This document shows, piece after piece, positions 8,167-17,398 of a stretch of 64,000 bases of DNA. The DNA is from Paenibacillus sp. NAIST15-1 (GTDB lineage Bacteria; Bacillota; Bacilli; Paenibacillales; Paenibacillaceae): NCBI RefSeq assembly GCF_001894745.1, contig NZ_BBYF01000002.1:248001-312000 (forward strand), read 5' to 3'. The position numbers were made by a program, and so were the translations under genes. Below the pieces are notes generated by a model, which was not told where the DNA came from, ran no database searches, and saw only the letters and a list, made by a program, of their open reading frames with translations. The stretch's first letter is position 1. Each line of letters begins with the position of its first letter.

Positions 8167-8251
8167 TTCGAATCATAAAGGGACGAGCATGAGCATAAGC
8201 TGGATGGACGAGATATTCGTCGCTTCAACTTATTCGAAAGGGGCATCATCC

Positions 8252-8893
8252 ATGAAGCCTATTGCTCACTCTTTTCGCTCTCAGCTCCATTTATATATTT
8301 TCGTGTCCGTTCTCTTCCTCGTCGGCGTTGTATTTGGTTCCTTGCTCGTGAATGCACTGACATTGGAACAACAGCAGGATATCGGGAACCATGTGAGTCA
8401 GTTTGTGTCCACAATGGGACAAGAGTCTGCTGCTTCTAATCAGGTGGGGAATAGTGGAGAGACGTTTTTGAACTCGACGATGTTCTACGTCAAATGGATT
8501 GCATTAATTGCATTGCTTGGCATATCTATAATCGGATTTCCGCTTGTGCTTGCACTTGTATTTGCGAAGGGTGTGTTTATCGGATTCTCGGTGGGGACAC
8601 TCATCAGTCAGTATGCATGGAAAGGCGTATTATTCGCATTAGTATCAGTCGCCCCGCATAATATTATTGCGATTCCTTTTCTGATGATTGCAAGCGTTGC
8701 GTCTATGGTATTTGCCATGCATATTCTGAAAAATCGATTGTTCGTTCCTAGGATGCAATCCTTGCGTGAGCCTCTGCAGCGCTTCATGACACTGCAATCT
8801 GTATCCTTAGTAGGAATGGCAGGAGTTGCAGCTGTTGCAACTTGGGTGTCACCTCTTCTAATGAGATGGGTTGTGCCAATATTGACAACGTGA
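8252..8893 (+). CDS. spoIIM: Stage II sporulation protein M
   Basis: SpoIIM is a membrane part of the DMP engulfment complex (with SpoIID and SpoIIP) that drives septal thinning and engulfment. The protein has 213 residues, close to the 214 of B. subtilis. It has about five membrane segments, starting at residues 12-33, and ends in a hydrophobic helix. GAAAGGGG precedes ATG 8252. An in-frame ATG at 8189 would add 21 polar residues without a good site. Position before fur matches B. subtilis. Confidence 0.88.
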   Translation: MKPIAHSFRSQLHLYIFVSVLFLVGVVFGSLLVNALTLEQQQDIGNHVSQFVSTMGQESAASNQVGNSGETFLNSTMFYVKWIALIALLGISIIGFPLVLALVFAKGVFIGFSVGTLISQYAWKGVLFALVSVAPHNIIAIPFLMIASVASMVFAMHILKNRLFVPRMQSLREPLQRFMTLQSVSLVGMAGVAAVATWVSPLLMRWVVPILTT

Positions 8894-8937
8894 TCAGGAA
8901 TAGACAACACCAAGAATATTGACTTTGTGCAATTCAT

Positions 8938-8967
8938 TTGACACTGCTTGCGTTCTCCCCCTATAAT
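8938..8967 (+). promoter_or_regulatory. Sigma-A promoter for fur
   Basis: TTGACA (8938-8943) and TATAAT (8962-8967) are separated by 18 bases, a near-consensus vegetative promoter. Initiation near 8975 is 44 bases before the TTG start of fur. Confidence 0.8.
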
Positions 8968-9018
8968 ATATAGAAGTGATACAAATGAAACGTGGATGGC
9001 AGGCAAGGGGGGAGACCA

Positions 9019-9480
9019 TTGGAAGCGCGGATTGAGAAGATTAAGCAGCAACTTCAATCCCAAGGGTACAAGCTGACACCACAGCGCGAGGCAACCGTGC
9101 GCGTCCTGCTCGAGAATGAAGAAGATCATCTTAGTGCTGAGGACGTATTCATGCTCGTGAAAGAGAAAGCGCCTGAAATCGGTCTTGCCACCGTATATCG
9201 TACATTGGAACTGTTAAGTGAGCTGCATGTCGTGGAGAAGATGAACTTCGGCGATGGCGTTGCACGATATGATTTGCGCGGTGATACGAATAAGCACCAT
9301 CATCACCATTTGATATGTGTCCAATGCGGCTCTATGCAAGAAATCCGTGAGGATTGGCTTGGGCCATTGGAAGAGCGCTTGGAGCGAGAATTTCAATTTT
9401 CTGTCGTAGATCATCGTTTGGATTTCCAAGGCATTTGTAAGAATTGTCGGGAGAAGCAAGCAGAAGAGCAGGCGGAATAA
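9019..9480 (+). CDS. fur: Ferric uptake regulator Fur
   Basis: This is an iron-sensing DNA-binding repressor of 153 residues. The winged-helix N-terminus carries YKLTPQREATVRVLLENEEDHLSAEDVF and a recognition helix at GLATVYRTLELL. The metal-binding part has the histidine run KHHHHHLIC, followed by two CxxC pairs (CVQC and CKNC) for structural zinc. GGGGGAG at 9007-9013 and alignment with family N-termini place the start at TTG 9019. ATG 8992 would add nine unconserved residues. Confidence 0.92.
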   Translation: MEARIEKIKQQLQSQGYKLTPQREATVRVLLENEEDHLSAEDVFMLVKEKAPEIGLATVYRTLELLSELHVVEKMNFGDGVARYDLRGDTNKHHHHHLICVQCGSMQEIREDWLGPLEERLEREFQFSVVDHRLDFQGICKNCREKQAEEQAE

Positions 9481-9564
9481 CCGCAAGCATTTAACAGGGA
9501 ATTGAAATGGCGCTACGCTATGACAGCAGGTCGATAGCAGCGAATGAAGATGGATATGATGAGG

Positions 9565-9596
9565 AAGCCTCGGCAGGACTGCCGAGGCTTTATTGC
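9565..9596. terminator. Convergent terminator between fur and the protease gene
   Basis: AAGCCTCGGCAG and its exact complement at 9565-9590 form a 12-bp GC-rich inverted repeat followed by TATTG. It serves fur and faces the end of the minus-strand protease gene at 9605. Confidence 0.7.
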
Positions 9597-9604
9597 TTGA
9601 GCAA

Positions 9605-11035
9605 TTACATAATTGAAGGATTCGTAGATACCCTTCTTCTTCGCTGCACTTGCCGTTTGCGATGAGCGGCAGAGGTGCTTTTGGCGCCGATGGAGGAATG
9701 CCGCGGGACAACAGCTTGAGAATGACGGACGGCACGTTGACGATTGCGGCGACGAATTACCAGCACCTTTGACCTGTGTTTGTGTCGGGAAGCGGCTGCA
9801 GCCTGAATAGGGATGGCTGGAGTCGAATGCGCTGATTCGAAACCCTCGCTGGCTTCTGCTTCTTGCTGAGCGGCAATAGAGAGTGAAGAGAAGGCGCGGT
9901 CTGCTTGAATAAGGCCAGATCCTTGTGAATGGCGAGAGTAGCCGTTCAGAGGCCTCGCAGTATCCATGAGCAGCTTGCGAATAAGGGAAGGTTTTACCTT
10001 GCGGTTGTGAGCAAGCAGCAATGCAGCTGTACCTGATACATGCGGGGCAGCCATAGATGTTCCTGAATTTGTGATGAATCCTTGTTTATTGCTTGTGGAT
10101 ACAATATCGCTGCCGGGCGCAGCAACATCAATTCCGCGTCCGCGGCTGCTAAATGATGCAATGCGATTGTTTTTGTCAGTGGCGGCTACTGCGATGACTT
10201 CCGGGTAGCTGGCAGGCTGATCGATTTTACCGCTGTTTCTTCCTTCATTTCCAGCTGAGGACACGATCACGATGCCCTTGCGATGAGCACGTTTGACCAT
10301 AGAGCGCAGCGATGCACTGGTGCCATTCAGTCCTAAGCTCATATTGATGACATCCATGTTATTGCGTATGCACCATTCCAACCCTTCCACAATATCTGAC
10401 ACATATCCGTCACCAGACTGATCCAGTACCTTTACAGCATACAGAATGACCTCTGGGGCAACGCCATACTGCATACCACTGTTTCCAAGTGCAGCAACAA
10501 TCCCGGCTACATGTGTTCCATGACCATTATCGTCTCTATAGGAACCTCCCTTGCGAATCGTGTTCACACCACCCGCAATATTGAGATCAGGATGAGCCGA
10601 TATCCCTGTGTCGACTACGGCTACCTTTATGCTCTTCCCCTGGGATGATTTCCATACTTCTGGAGCCTGTATACGCTTGACGCCCCACGGAATTTGCTTG
10701 CTGGAAGTAGGTTCTGCTGTAACAGAATTCAGGATCTGACTAGCAGGATAGTACGATAAGGGATAAATATGTGCCCTTACTCTCGCATCCGTTTCAATTC
10801 TGCGGACGCTGGGGTGCTTCCTTAATCGCTGCAAGGCATGATGGTTGCCGTCCATATGACAGCACAGCATGTTAGCTGAACCTACTTGTTTTACTGGGGT
10901 AATGCCAAATTTTTTGAGTTCGAGTATGCATGCATTGTAGCTTTTTTCGTCTTTTAAAATGATCATTTTACGTACAGCTTTACGATGAGGACGGCTGCTT
11001 ACAGCCGCCTTCAACATGCGTGATAAGGTGCGCAT
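9605..11035 (-). CDS. Subtilisin-like serine protease with arginine-rich C-terminal tail
   Basis: This 476-residue S8 family protease has an apparent I9-type propeptide (about residues 22-90), then the catalytic domain with D142 (VVDTGIS), H172 (NGHGTHVAG), N263 (SAGNEG) and S327 (SGTSMAAPH). No signal peptide is evident; the N-terminus is basic without a long hydrophobic core. After about residue 385 the tail is Ala/Ser/Gln-rich and then very basic, ending with RKRQVQRRRR near 459-468. GGAGGG stands before the ATG at 11035. The gene interrupts an otherwise conserved fur-yqzK order on the opposite strand. Location and substrates are unknown; intracellular or spore-associated action is possible. 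Confidence 0.85.
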   Translation of the reverse strand: MRTLSRMLKAAVSSRPHRKAVRKMIILKDEKSYNACILELKKFGITPVKQVGSANMLCCHMDGNHHALQRLRKHPSVRRIETDARVRAHIYPLSYYPASQILNSVTAEPTSSKQIPWGVKRIQAPEVWKSSQGKSIKVAVVDTGISAHPDLNIAGGVNTIRKGGSYRDDNGHGTHVAGIVAALGNSGMQYGVAPEVILYAVKVLDQSGDGYVSDIVEGLEWCIRNNMDVINMSLGLNGTSASLRSMVKRAHRKGIVIVSSAGNEGRNSGKIDQPASYPEVIAVAATDKNNRIASFSSRGRGIDVAAPGSDIVSTSNKQGFITNSGTSMAAPHVSGTAALLLAHNRKVKPSLIRKLLMDTARPLNGYSRHSQGSGLIQADRAFSSLSIAAQQEAEASEGFESAHSTPAIPIQAAAASRHKHRSKVLVIRRRNRQRAVRHSQAVVPRHSSIGAKSTSAAHRKRQVQRRRRVSTNPSIM

Positions 11036-11247
11036 GCTTGCTAGCCCTCCAGTTCGAAACGAATTTGTGCAACTTCTTAGACTAGTGGAATGGAATGCCT
11101 TGTTGTATCGTATGAGACAAATATAGAACGGTGAAATGTTTTAGCAGCGAATTTCAAAAGGGAATACGGAGAGAACCGCATATCCTAAGGCTTGGCATCA
11201 TATGTTACAGGAGAGTCGAACTTGCCCAGCGGAAGGGGATGAGCAGT

Positions 11248-11484
11248 GTGATAGTGCCTTTGCGAGCTCTATTAAGACGAATCAAGTTTATGGCGTTATT
11301 CCTCATGATGACCTATGCGGTTGCTTATATTATGGGGGCCGTCAGTGACTGGATTTATCCAGTGGACAAGTACCGCGAGCCACATGGCAAGGCAGTTAAG
11401 GTCTTCCGCTGGGAGGATGGCTTGGATAGAGAGCATATGACGTTCACAGAACGATTGCGGTTGTACTATTGGTTGGGCGAGTAG
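11248..11484 (+). CDS. yqzK: DUF4227 family membrane protein (YqzK-like)
   Basis: This is a 78-residue protein of unknown function with one membrane segment at about residues 12-32. It has a conserved extracytoplasmic part (YREPHGKAVKVF) and the ending TERLRLYYWLGE, typical of DUF4227. GGAAGGGG lies 9 bases before GTG 11248. ATG 11239 abuts that site, and longer upstream frames look non-coding. The location before xerD matches yqzK of B. subtilis. Confidence 0.75.
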   Translation: MIVPLRALLRRIKFMALFLMMTYAVAYIMGAVSDWIYPVDKYREPHGKAVKVFRWEDGLDREHMTFTERLRLYYWLGE

Positions 11485-11592
11485 CGAACTGTTCGGACAA
11501 GGGAAGGGATTTACACTCGTGTTGTTGAATTATTGTAGAGCAGTTGCTTAGATTTGCAGATGTGAAAGTCGCAAGGTAAGGAGTATAGTACG

Positions 11593-12522
11593 ATGGCAGG
11601 CTTAATCGAACAACAGGTGGAAGCATACCGAGATTATTTAATACATGAACGGCGAGTGTCCTCGAATACGCGAGAAGCCTATATGCGTGATATACAGATG
11701 TTCATCGCATCAGTCGCCGACAATGTGAGCATGGTGGACGACATTCGTGCGTATCATGTGAATCATTATATGTATCAATTGAAGCGGGATGGACGTGCAG
11801 CCTCGAGTATTGCGCGCATTGCGGCCTCACTGCGATCCTTTTTCCATTTCTGTATCCGTGAAGGAAATTTGAAGCTGGATCCATCCTATGAAGTAGAGCG
11901 CCCGAAGGCATCTTCCAAAGCGCCAGAGATCTTGTCATTGCAAGATACAGAGCGGTTGCTGGCATTACCTGACGAGAGCAATCCGTTAGGGATTCGTGAT
12001 CGGGCGATGCTGGAGACTTTATATGCGACAGGGGTTCGAGTGTCGGAGCTTATGTCGCTTAATATGGAGGATGTTCAGCCTAAGCTGGGGTTTCTGCGCT
12101 GCATGAGCGGCAAGGAGCGTGTTGTGCCTCTCGGACAGGTTGCGGTTGAAGCGTTGGAACGATACTTGAACGATGCACGCCCTCAATTATTATCCTCCTC
12201 TTCACAGGCTGATGGATTGGAGATTACAGAGCATAATGCGCTCTTTGTCAATGTGCGTGGACAAAGGATGTCACGGCAAGGCTTCTGGAAAATGATCAAA
12301 AAATATGCAGAAGAGTTGGAGTTATCCTTTCCCATTGCGCCCCATACGCTGCGGCACTCGTTCGCTGTTCATATGTTATCGAATGGCGCGGATGTGCGGG
12401 CAGTGCAAGAAATGCTCGGGCATGCAGAGCTTGCGACCACACAGCGGTATGTGGAGCATATGAGAAAGTCAAGTATGAAGGACGTATATACCTCCGCCCA
12501 TCCAAGAGCGAAGAAGAAATAG
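11593..12522 (+). CDS. xerD: Site-specific tyrosine recombinase XerD
   Basis: XerD resolves chromosome dimers at dif together with XerC. The protein has 309 residues. The N-terminal SAM-like core-binding domain covers about 1-90. The catalytic domain contains R149 (ATGVRVSEL), K174 (SGKERVV), H251 and R254 (HTLRHSF), H277 (LGHAEL) and the nucleophile Y286 (QRYVEH). AAGGAG precedes ATG 11593. The neighbours deoB and punA downstream match B. subtilis ripX-drm-pupG. Confidence 0.92.
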   Translation: MAGLIEQQVEAYRDYLIHERRVSSNTREAYMRDIQMFIASVADNVSMVDDIRAYHVNHYMYQLKRDGRAASSIARIAASLRSFFHFCIREGNLKLDPSYEVERPKASSKAPEILSLQDTERLLALPDESNPLGIRDRAMLETLYATGVRVSELMSLNMEDVQPKLGFLRCMSGKERVVPLGQVAVEALERYLNDARPQLLSSSSQADGLEITEHNALFVNVRGQRMSRQGFWKMIKKYAEELELSFPIAPHTLRHSFAVHMLSNGADVRAVQEMLGHAELATTQRYVEHMRKSSMKDVYTSAHPRAKKK

Positions 12523-12585
12523 CGGGAGTATGGTTCAAATCTCCTTAACATAATCTAAGACGAAGAAAGAGAAGGAGTGGTAACC

Positions 12586-13773
12586 GTGGATAGAGAGAGC
12601 AAGCAATTTGGACGCATTGCAGTTATTGTTCTGGACAGTGTTGGCATTGGGGAACTGCCGGATGCTTCGCAATTTGGCGATGCGGGTACACATACCTTGG
12701 GACATATCATAGAGCATAAACCGAGTATTAAAATTTCGAATTTACAGCGCCTTGGCTTAGGCAATATCGCCGATCTTGGCAGCTTGAAGGCTGCAGAGTG
12801 CCCAGAAGGCGTATATGGCAAGATGGCGGAGATTTCAGTCGGCAAAGATACGATGACCGGTCACTGGGAACTGATGGGTCTTCGCATTACTTCACCTTTC
12901 AATACGTATCCAAATGGATTCCCACAAGAGCTGATTGAAGCATTCGAGCAAGAAACGGGCCGCAAAGTGTTGGCCAACAAGCCAGCATCAGGCACCGAAA
13001 TCCTTGACGAGTATGGTGAGGAACAGATGGCGACTGGATCGTGGATCGTATACACATCTGCGGACAGCGTGTTCCAAATTGCTGCGCATGAAGATATTAT
13101 TCCACTTGATGAGCTATATCGTGCTTGTGAGATCGCCCGGAAGCTGACATTGTGTGAACCGCACACTGTCGGCCGTGTTATCGCACGGCCTTATGTTGGC
13201 AAGCCTGGTGCCTTCACAAGAACGCCGAATCGCCATGATTATGCAATCAAGCCCCCGGCAAATACCGTGCTCAACCTGCTGCAGCAGGCAGGCAAGGATG
13301 TTATTTCGGTGGGGAAAATTAATGATATCTTCTCGGGAGAAGGGATAAGTGCTTCTTATCCAACCAAGAGCAATGCACATGGCATCGACACGACGATCGA
13401 GTTGCTAGATCAATCATTTGAAGGGCTGCTGTTCGTCAACTTAGTGGATTTCGATTCATTGTACGGACATCGCCGTGATCCGGCAGGGTATGCGAAGGCA
13501 TTGGAGGAGTTCGACGCCGCCCTACCTAAGATGATGGATAGAATCGGGCCGGATGATTTATTAGTCATTACGGCAGATCATGGCAATGATCCGACACATA
13601 CGGGTACCGATCATACGAGGGAGTATGTTCCACTTCTGCTGTACAGCCCTTCCCTGCATGCGGGGCAATCACTTGGGGTTCGTACCACATATGCGGATTT
13701 GGGTGCTACGATCGCAGATAATTTCCGAGCAGGCCAACCTCAAGTAGGCACTAGCTTTTTGCATGAACTGTAA
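12586..13773 (+). CDS. deoB: Phosphopentomutase
   Basis: The enzyme interconverts ribose (or deoxyribose) 1- and 5-phosphate and works with the purine nucleoside phosphorylase encoded next. It has 395 residues. It belongs to the alkaline phosphatase superfamily, with the first metal ligand D17 in VLDSVGIGE, the phospho-acceptor threonine in KDTMTGHWE, and later metal sites in [24 protein letters not shown] at 12572-12577 favours GTG 12586 over GTG 12577. Confidence 0.92.
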   Translation: MDRESKQFGRIAVIVLDSVGIGELPDASQFGDAGTHTLGHIIEHKPSIKISNLQRLGLGNIADLGSLKAAECPEGVYGKMAEISVGKDTMTGHWELMGLRITSPFNTYPNGFPQELIEAFEQETGRKVLANKPASGTEILDEYGEEQMATGSWIVYTSADSVFQIAAHEDIIPLDELYRACEIARKLTLCEPHTVGRVIARPYVGKPGAFTRTPNRHDYAIKPPANTVLNLLQQAGKDVISVGKINDIFSGEGISASYPTKSNAHGIDTTIELLDQSFEGLLFVNLVDFDSLYGHRRDPAGYAKALEEFDAALPKMMDRIGPDDLLVITADHGNDPTHTGTDHTREYVPLLLYSPSLHAGQSLGVRTTYADLGATIADNFRAGQPQVGTSFLHEL

Positions 13774-13877
13774 AGGGTATGGGCAACAATGGGGAACAAC
13801 ACATTTTGAAAAGCATGATGAAGACGATGTTACAACCGATCGATTCTGATCGGACAATGATGAATGGGGGAAATAAG

Positions 13878-14705
13878 ATGAGCAACACAATTACACACGA
13901 TCATATTCAAGAGGCAGCGACTTATATCCAATCTAAGATCAGTGATACGCCTGAAGTAGGTTTGATTTTGGGATCTGGACTAGGTGTGCTGGCAGATTTG
14001 GTGGAACAGCCTGTAACGATTGCATACGGGGACATTCCGCATTTCCCTGTATCGACTGTAGAAGGCCATGCGGGCGAGCTTCTGATCGGCAAGATCGCAG
14101 GTCGTACGGTAGCGATGATGAAGGGCCGCTTCCATATGTACGAAGGATATGGACCAGAGCTGACCGCATTCCCGGTTCGCGTTATGAAGGCGATTGGCGT
14201 ATCCAAGTTGCTCGTAACGAATGCGGCAGGCGGGATCAACACTTCCTATAAGCCTGGGGATCTGATGATCATTTCCGATCATTTGAACATGACTGGGCGC
14301 AATCCGCTGATTGGTGCGAACGACAGCCGTCTCGGGGTACGCTTCCCGGATATGTCTCAGGCATACAGCCCGCAGCTTCGCCAGAAGGCGAAGGACGTTG
14401 CAGCTTCGCAGGGTGTTGAACTGCAGGAAGGTGTATATGTCGGCTTTCTTGGCCCGAACTACGAGACGCCTGCGGAAATCCGCATGCTTCGTGTGCTAGG
14501 TGGCGACGCTGTAGGGATGTCGACGGTATCCGAAGTAATTGTTGCACAACATGCAGGCATGGAAGTGCTCGGTATTTCCTGCATCAGCAACATGGCGGCG
14601 GGCATTCTGGATCAGCCATTGTCGCACGATGAGGTCATGGAGACGGCAGAGCTCGTTCGAGACCAATTCCTTAAGCTTGTTATCGGGATTATCCCTGTGA
14701 TGTAA
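13878..14705 (+). CDS. punA: Purine nucleoside phosphorylase
   Basis: The enzyme cleaves purine nucleosides with phosphate in the salvage pathway. It has 275 residues, normal for trimeric class I PNP. Motifs include LILGSGLG (phosphate site), GRFHMYEGY, VTNAAGGIN and the base-recognition segment around EVLGISCISNMAAG. GGGGG lies 7 bases before ATG 13878. An upstream in-frame ATG at 13779 would add 33 unconserved residues. It is probably cotranscribed with deoB, 104 bases upstream. Confidence 0.92.
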   Translation: MSNTITHDHIQEAATYIQSKISDTPEVGLILGSGLGVLADLVEQPVTIAYGDIPHFPVSTVEGHAGELLIGKIAGRTVAMMKGRFHMYEGYGPELTAFPVRVMKAIGVSKLLVTNAAGGINTSYKPGDLMIISDHLNMTGRNPLIGANDSRLGVRFPDMSQAYSPQLRQKAKDVAASQGVELQEGVYVGFLGPNYETPAEIRMLRVLGGDAVGMSTVSEVIVAQHAGMEVLGISCISNMAAGILDQPLSHDEVMETAELVRDQFLKLVIGIIPVM

Positions 14706-14722
14706 AGGGAACCTATTATGTG

Positions 14723-14773
14723 AAAAAAGGCCGCTGCATGGCTGTCCGTTGATCGGGCAGCAGCAGCGGCCTT
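14723..14773 (-). terminator. Terminator for the minus-strand frameshifted gene
   Basis: AAGGCCGCTGC at 14727-14737 pairs with its complement at 14763-14773, with GC-rich sequence between. On the minus strand the stem is followed by six T residues, so it terminates the minus gene. It also sits after punA and may act both ways. Confidence 0.7.
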
Positions 14774-14776
14774 ATC

Positions 14777-15852
14777 TTATGGTTCCAGCAATATAAAATG
14801 AGCGAGTCCATTCGAAGAAGGCAATTGTATAACGTTCAATTCGATGAGCTGGTTAGTCACATAAGTATATAAAAAATGATAATACCAAATAAAATACTCC
14901 TCGAAGGAAGTTTCTTCAGCGAAAGGAGAGGCGTGATACGCTTGAACTAGCATAGAACGATAATCCTCGAACAGTCTGATCAAATCCGCCGTAATAAGAT
15001 TGGCAATGCGATGCAGTGCTTGATATTCCTCGTTGTTCAGTACAGGGATCATCAGCTTGCCGTTCTTCCACAAATGTAACTGCTTCAAACCCTTTCGTAT
15101 CTCACTGTCAATCGAACCGTTGCCAGATGAGCTTTGAATAATGTGATCGATTATCGTTGGAATTGCAGCCTTATTTTCTGATAATTCAGGGCCAAATAAA
15201 GTACATACCTGTTCCTTGCTGAACAGGGGAAGAAGAGGCTGATTGTATCTGTTATTCCCATACGCGCAATAGTACGCCGAACCGATAGGAACACAGTGGT
15301 TTCCGTAAATTCCGAACGGCTCTAGCTGCTGATCAGCATGTTTTTCCAACAAACCATAGTAATAGTTCTTTCCATTGCGAGACGGTCTGTCGACTTGAGG
15401 AATAACTGTTCCACATAGTCGATTTGCACGAAATCTAATAATACATCGCTCATTATAAATAGGGAGAGATCAGCAAATTCAAAATTGTGCAATGCCGGGA
15501 TCTTGAAAGTCTCTTGCTGGATTCGATTCGCGTTGTGATTGATTAGAGATACGATGTCATTTCCGATTGCGATGCTAAGCTGGTAGAACTGTTGCCCCGC
15601 CTCATGTGAGATGACCGGAAATGTCGGAACATATCGCCCCTCTACTTTTTTGGCGAGACCTTCACCATAGAGCAGATCGATGCTCTTCTCCCACTGTGCT
15701 TGCGAAATAGAGAGCTCCTTCATTAGCTGTTCCTCTGAATAGCCCAGATGCAGCCCGATACAGATGCGATCAAGGTTATCCTTAGTAAAATCAAAATTCG
15801 GGAAATTCAACCCCCGCGAGATCATTTTGTGTTCAAATTGCGACTGAAGCAT
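14777..15852 (-). pseudogene. Frameshifted gene of unknown function (winged-helix-like N-terminus)
   Basis: Two minus-strand frames overlap and together read as one protein of about 358 residues. The first frame, from ATG 15852 (preceded by GAGAGG), runs to YVEQLFLK and then loses sense. The second frame resumes smoothly as VDRPSRNGKNYYYGLLEKH. Adding one base at 15394-15396, where the coding strand reads CTCAAGTCGAC, restores a single frame. The first 80 residues look helical with a helix-turn-helix flavour (YSEEQLMKELSISQAQWEKS). The C-terminal half is aromatic-rich and acidic. No family was recognised. It may be a true pseudogene or a sequencing error at a short A run. Confidence 0.65.
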
Positions 15853-15976
15853 GATGTCATCCTCTCTCGTTGTGTACTGCATTTCATTTTCATAGGCATA
15901 AATTTATTTCCCAAATTTTTTCGACATCATGACATGATAAACCTTCCAAGATCTGCTCTATCTTTCGATAAGAGTG

Positions 15977-16005
15977 GAATATTTTGCTTCTGAAAGGTAA
16001 CACTG
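15977..16005 (+). promoter_or_regulatory. Candidate sigma-F promoter for dacF
   Basis: GGTAACACTG at 15996-16005 fits the sigma-F -10 pattern (GGnRAnAmTn) at every position. GAATA at 15977-15981, 14 bases upstream, is a weaker match to the GywTA -35. In B. subtilis dacF is transcribed by sigma-F. Confidence 0.5.
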
Positions 16006-16074
16006 GATAGAAAGTGCATCCTGCGCATTTAATGCGCTCAGAATGTACGCTATTTAGATAGGAGGGGACAATCT

Positions 16075-17307
16075 GTGAACAAATGGCTGTGTGCTAGCCT
16101 TAGCTTTTTATTCGCTGCCGCTTGTATATTGCCTTCTTCGGCGAACGCATCTTATGCACGGGCAGACTTGCCGCCTTGGACAAATTCAGAAACGCCAAGC
16201 CAAGCAACATCCTCTGCTGCGCCGGAAGCCCAATTGGCGGATAACGCGCGCTCAGCGGTGCTTATGGATGCGGACACGGGAACGGTGATTTTCGAGAAAA
16301 ATAGCCACGATCGGCTTCCGCCAGCGAGTATTACGAAAATTATGACGATGCTGCTTGTCATGGAAGCCATTGACAAAGGAAAGCTGAAGATGACGGACAA
16401 GGTGGCAACAAGCGAGTATGCCGCGTCTATGGGCGGATCGCAAATCTTTCTGGAACCGGGCGAAGAGATGACGGTTGAGGAAATGATGAAGGGAATCGCA
16501 ATGGCCTCAGGCAATGATGCATCGGTTGCGATGGCTGAGAAGATCGGCGGCTCCGAGAAGGCGTTCGTACAAATGATGAACGATAAGGCTGCAGAGCTTG
16601 GCATGAAGGATACACATTTTGTAAATTGCAATGGCCTCCCTGCTGAGAATCATTATACGTCAGCGCATGATATTGCCTTGATGTCGCAAGCGTTGTTGAA
16701 ATATCCGTATGTAACGAAATTTACAGGTGCATATGAGGATTATTTGCGACAGAACACCAGCAAGAAATTTTGGCTTGTCAATACGAATAAGCTTGTACGG
16801 TTCTACCAAGGTGCAGATGGGTTGAAAACAGGCTTTACTTCAGAAGCTCGTTATTGCCTGTCTGCGACAGCGAAACGGGATAATATGCGTGTGGTAGCTG
16901 TTGTGCTTGGCGAGCCGAATACGAAGACACGCAATGCAGAAGTCACGCAAATGTTCGATTATGCCTTCGCTCAGTATACGAATGTTCCGCTGCTGAAAAG
17001 CGGAGATAAGATTGGCGATATTCGTGTGGAGAAAGGGATGGTCGAGAATATTGAGCTAAAGGCTCAGCGTCCATATCATGTTTTACTCAAAAAAGGCGAG
17101 GGCACTGACAATCTTCGCTTCGAACTGGAAGGTCCGAAATCTGTAAAGGCTCCAGTAGCGGCGGGTCAGTCGCTTGGGAAACTTGTCGTTTATCAGGGAG
17201 ATAAGAAGGTTCGTGAATATCCTGTCGAATCCACCGAGGAAATTGCGAAAGCTGGCTGGTGGACACTCTTTAAACGTACGTGCGGCAAGTTGTTTTTTGT
17301 CAATTAA
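16075..17307 (+). CDS. dacF: Sporulation-specific D-alanyl-D-alanine carboxypeptidase DacF
   Basis: This penicillin-binding protein trims peptide side chains in forespore cortex peptidoglycan. It has 410 residues. A signal peptide covers residues 1-26 (cleavage near SANAS-YA). Active-site motifs are S85-I-T-K88, S145-G-N147 and K251-T-G253, and a C-terminal beta domain ends in a probable amphipathic membrane helix (WWTLFKRTCGKLFF). AGGAGGGG sets the GTG 16075 start. It lies directly before spoIIAA as in B. subtilis, and readthrough into the spoIIA operon is likely. Confidence 0.92.
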   Translation: MNKWLCASLSFLFAAACILPSSANASYARADLPPWTNSETPSQATSSAAPEAQLADNARSAVLMDADTGTVIFEKNSHDRLPPASITKIMTMLLVMEAIDKGKLKMTDKVATSEYAASMGGSQIFLEPGEEMTVEEMMKGIAMASGNDASVAMAEKIGGSEKAFVQMMNDKAAELGMKDTHFVNCNGLPAENHYTSAHDIALMSQALLKYPYVTKFTGAYEDYLRQNTSKKFWLVNTNKLVRFYQGADGLKTGFTSEARYCLSATAKRDNMRVVAVVLGEPNTKTRNAEVTQMFDYAFAQYTNVPLLKSGDKIGDIRVEKGMVENIELKAQRPYHVLLKKGEGTDNLRFELEGPKSVKAPVAAGQSLGKLVVYQGDKKVREYPVESTEEIAKAGWWTLFKRTCGKLFFVN

Positions 17308-17336
17308 CGGCGTGCAGCTTCTAGTTTTGTCGTCAG

Positions 17337-17366
17337 GCAGGAATTGGTTATCCCATTGACGAACTG
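17337..17366 (+). promoter_or_regulatory. Candidate sigma-H promoter for the spoIIA operon
   Basis: GCAGGAATT at 17337-17345 matches the sigma-H -35 consensus RnAGGAwww exactly. After 12 bases, GACGAACTG matches the -10 consensus RnnGAATww with two mismatches. The spoIIA operon of B. subtilis is sigma-H dependent, and the position 33 bases before the spoIIAA ATG fits. Confidence 0.55.
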
Positions 17367-17398
17367 TATCGGCATCATGGGGAGGAGAGTGAAGCGCC

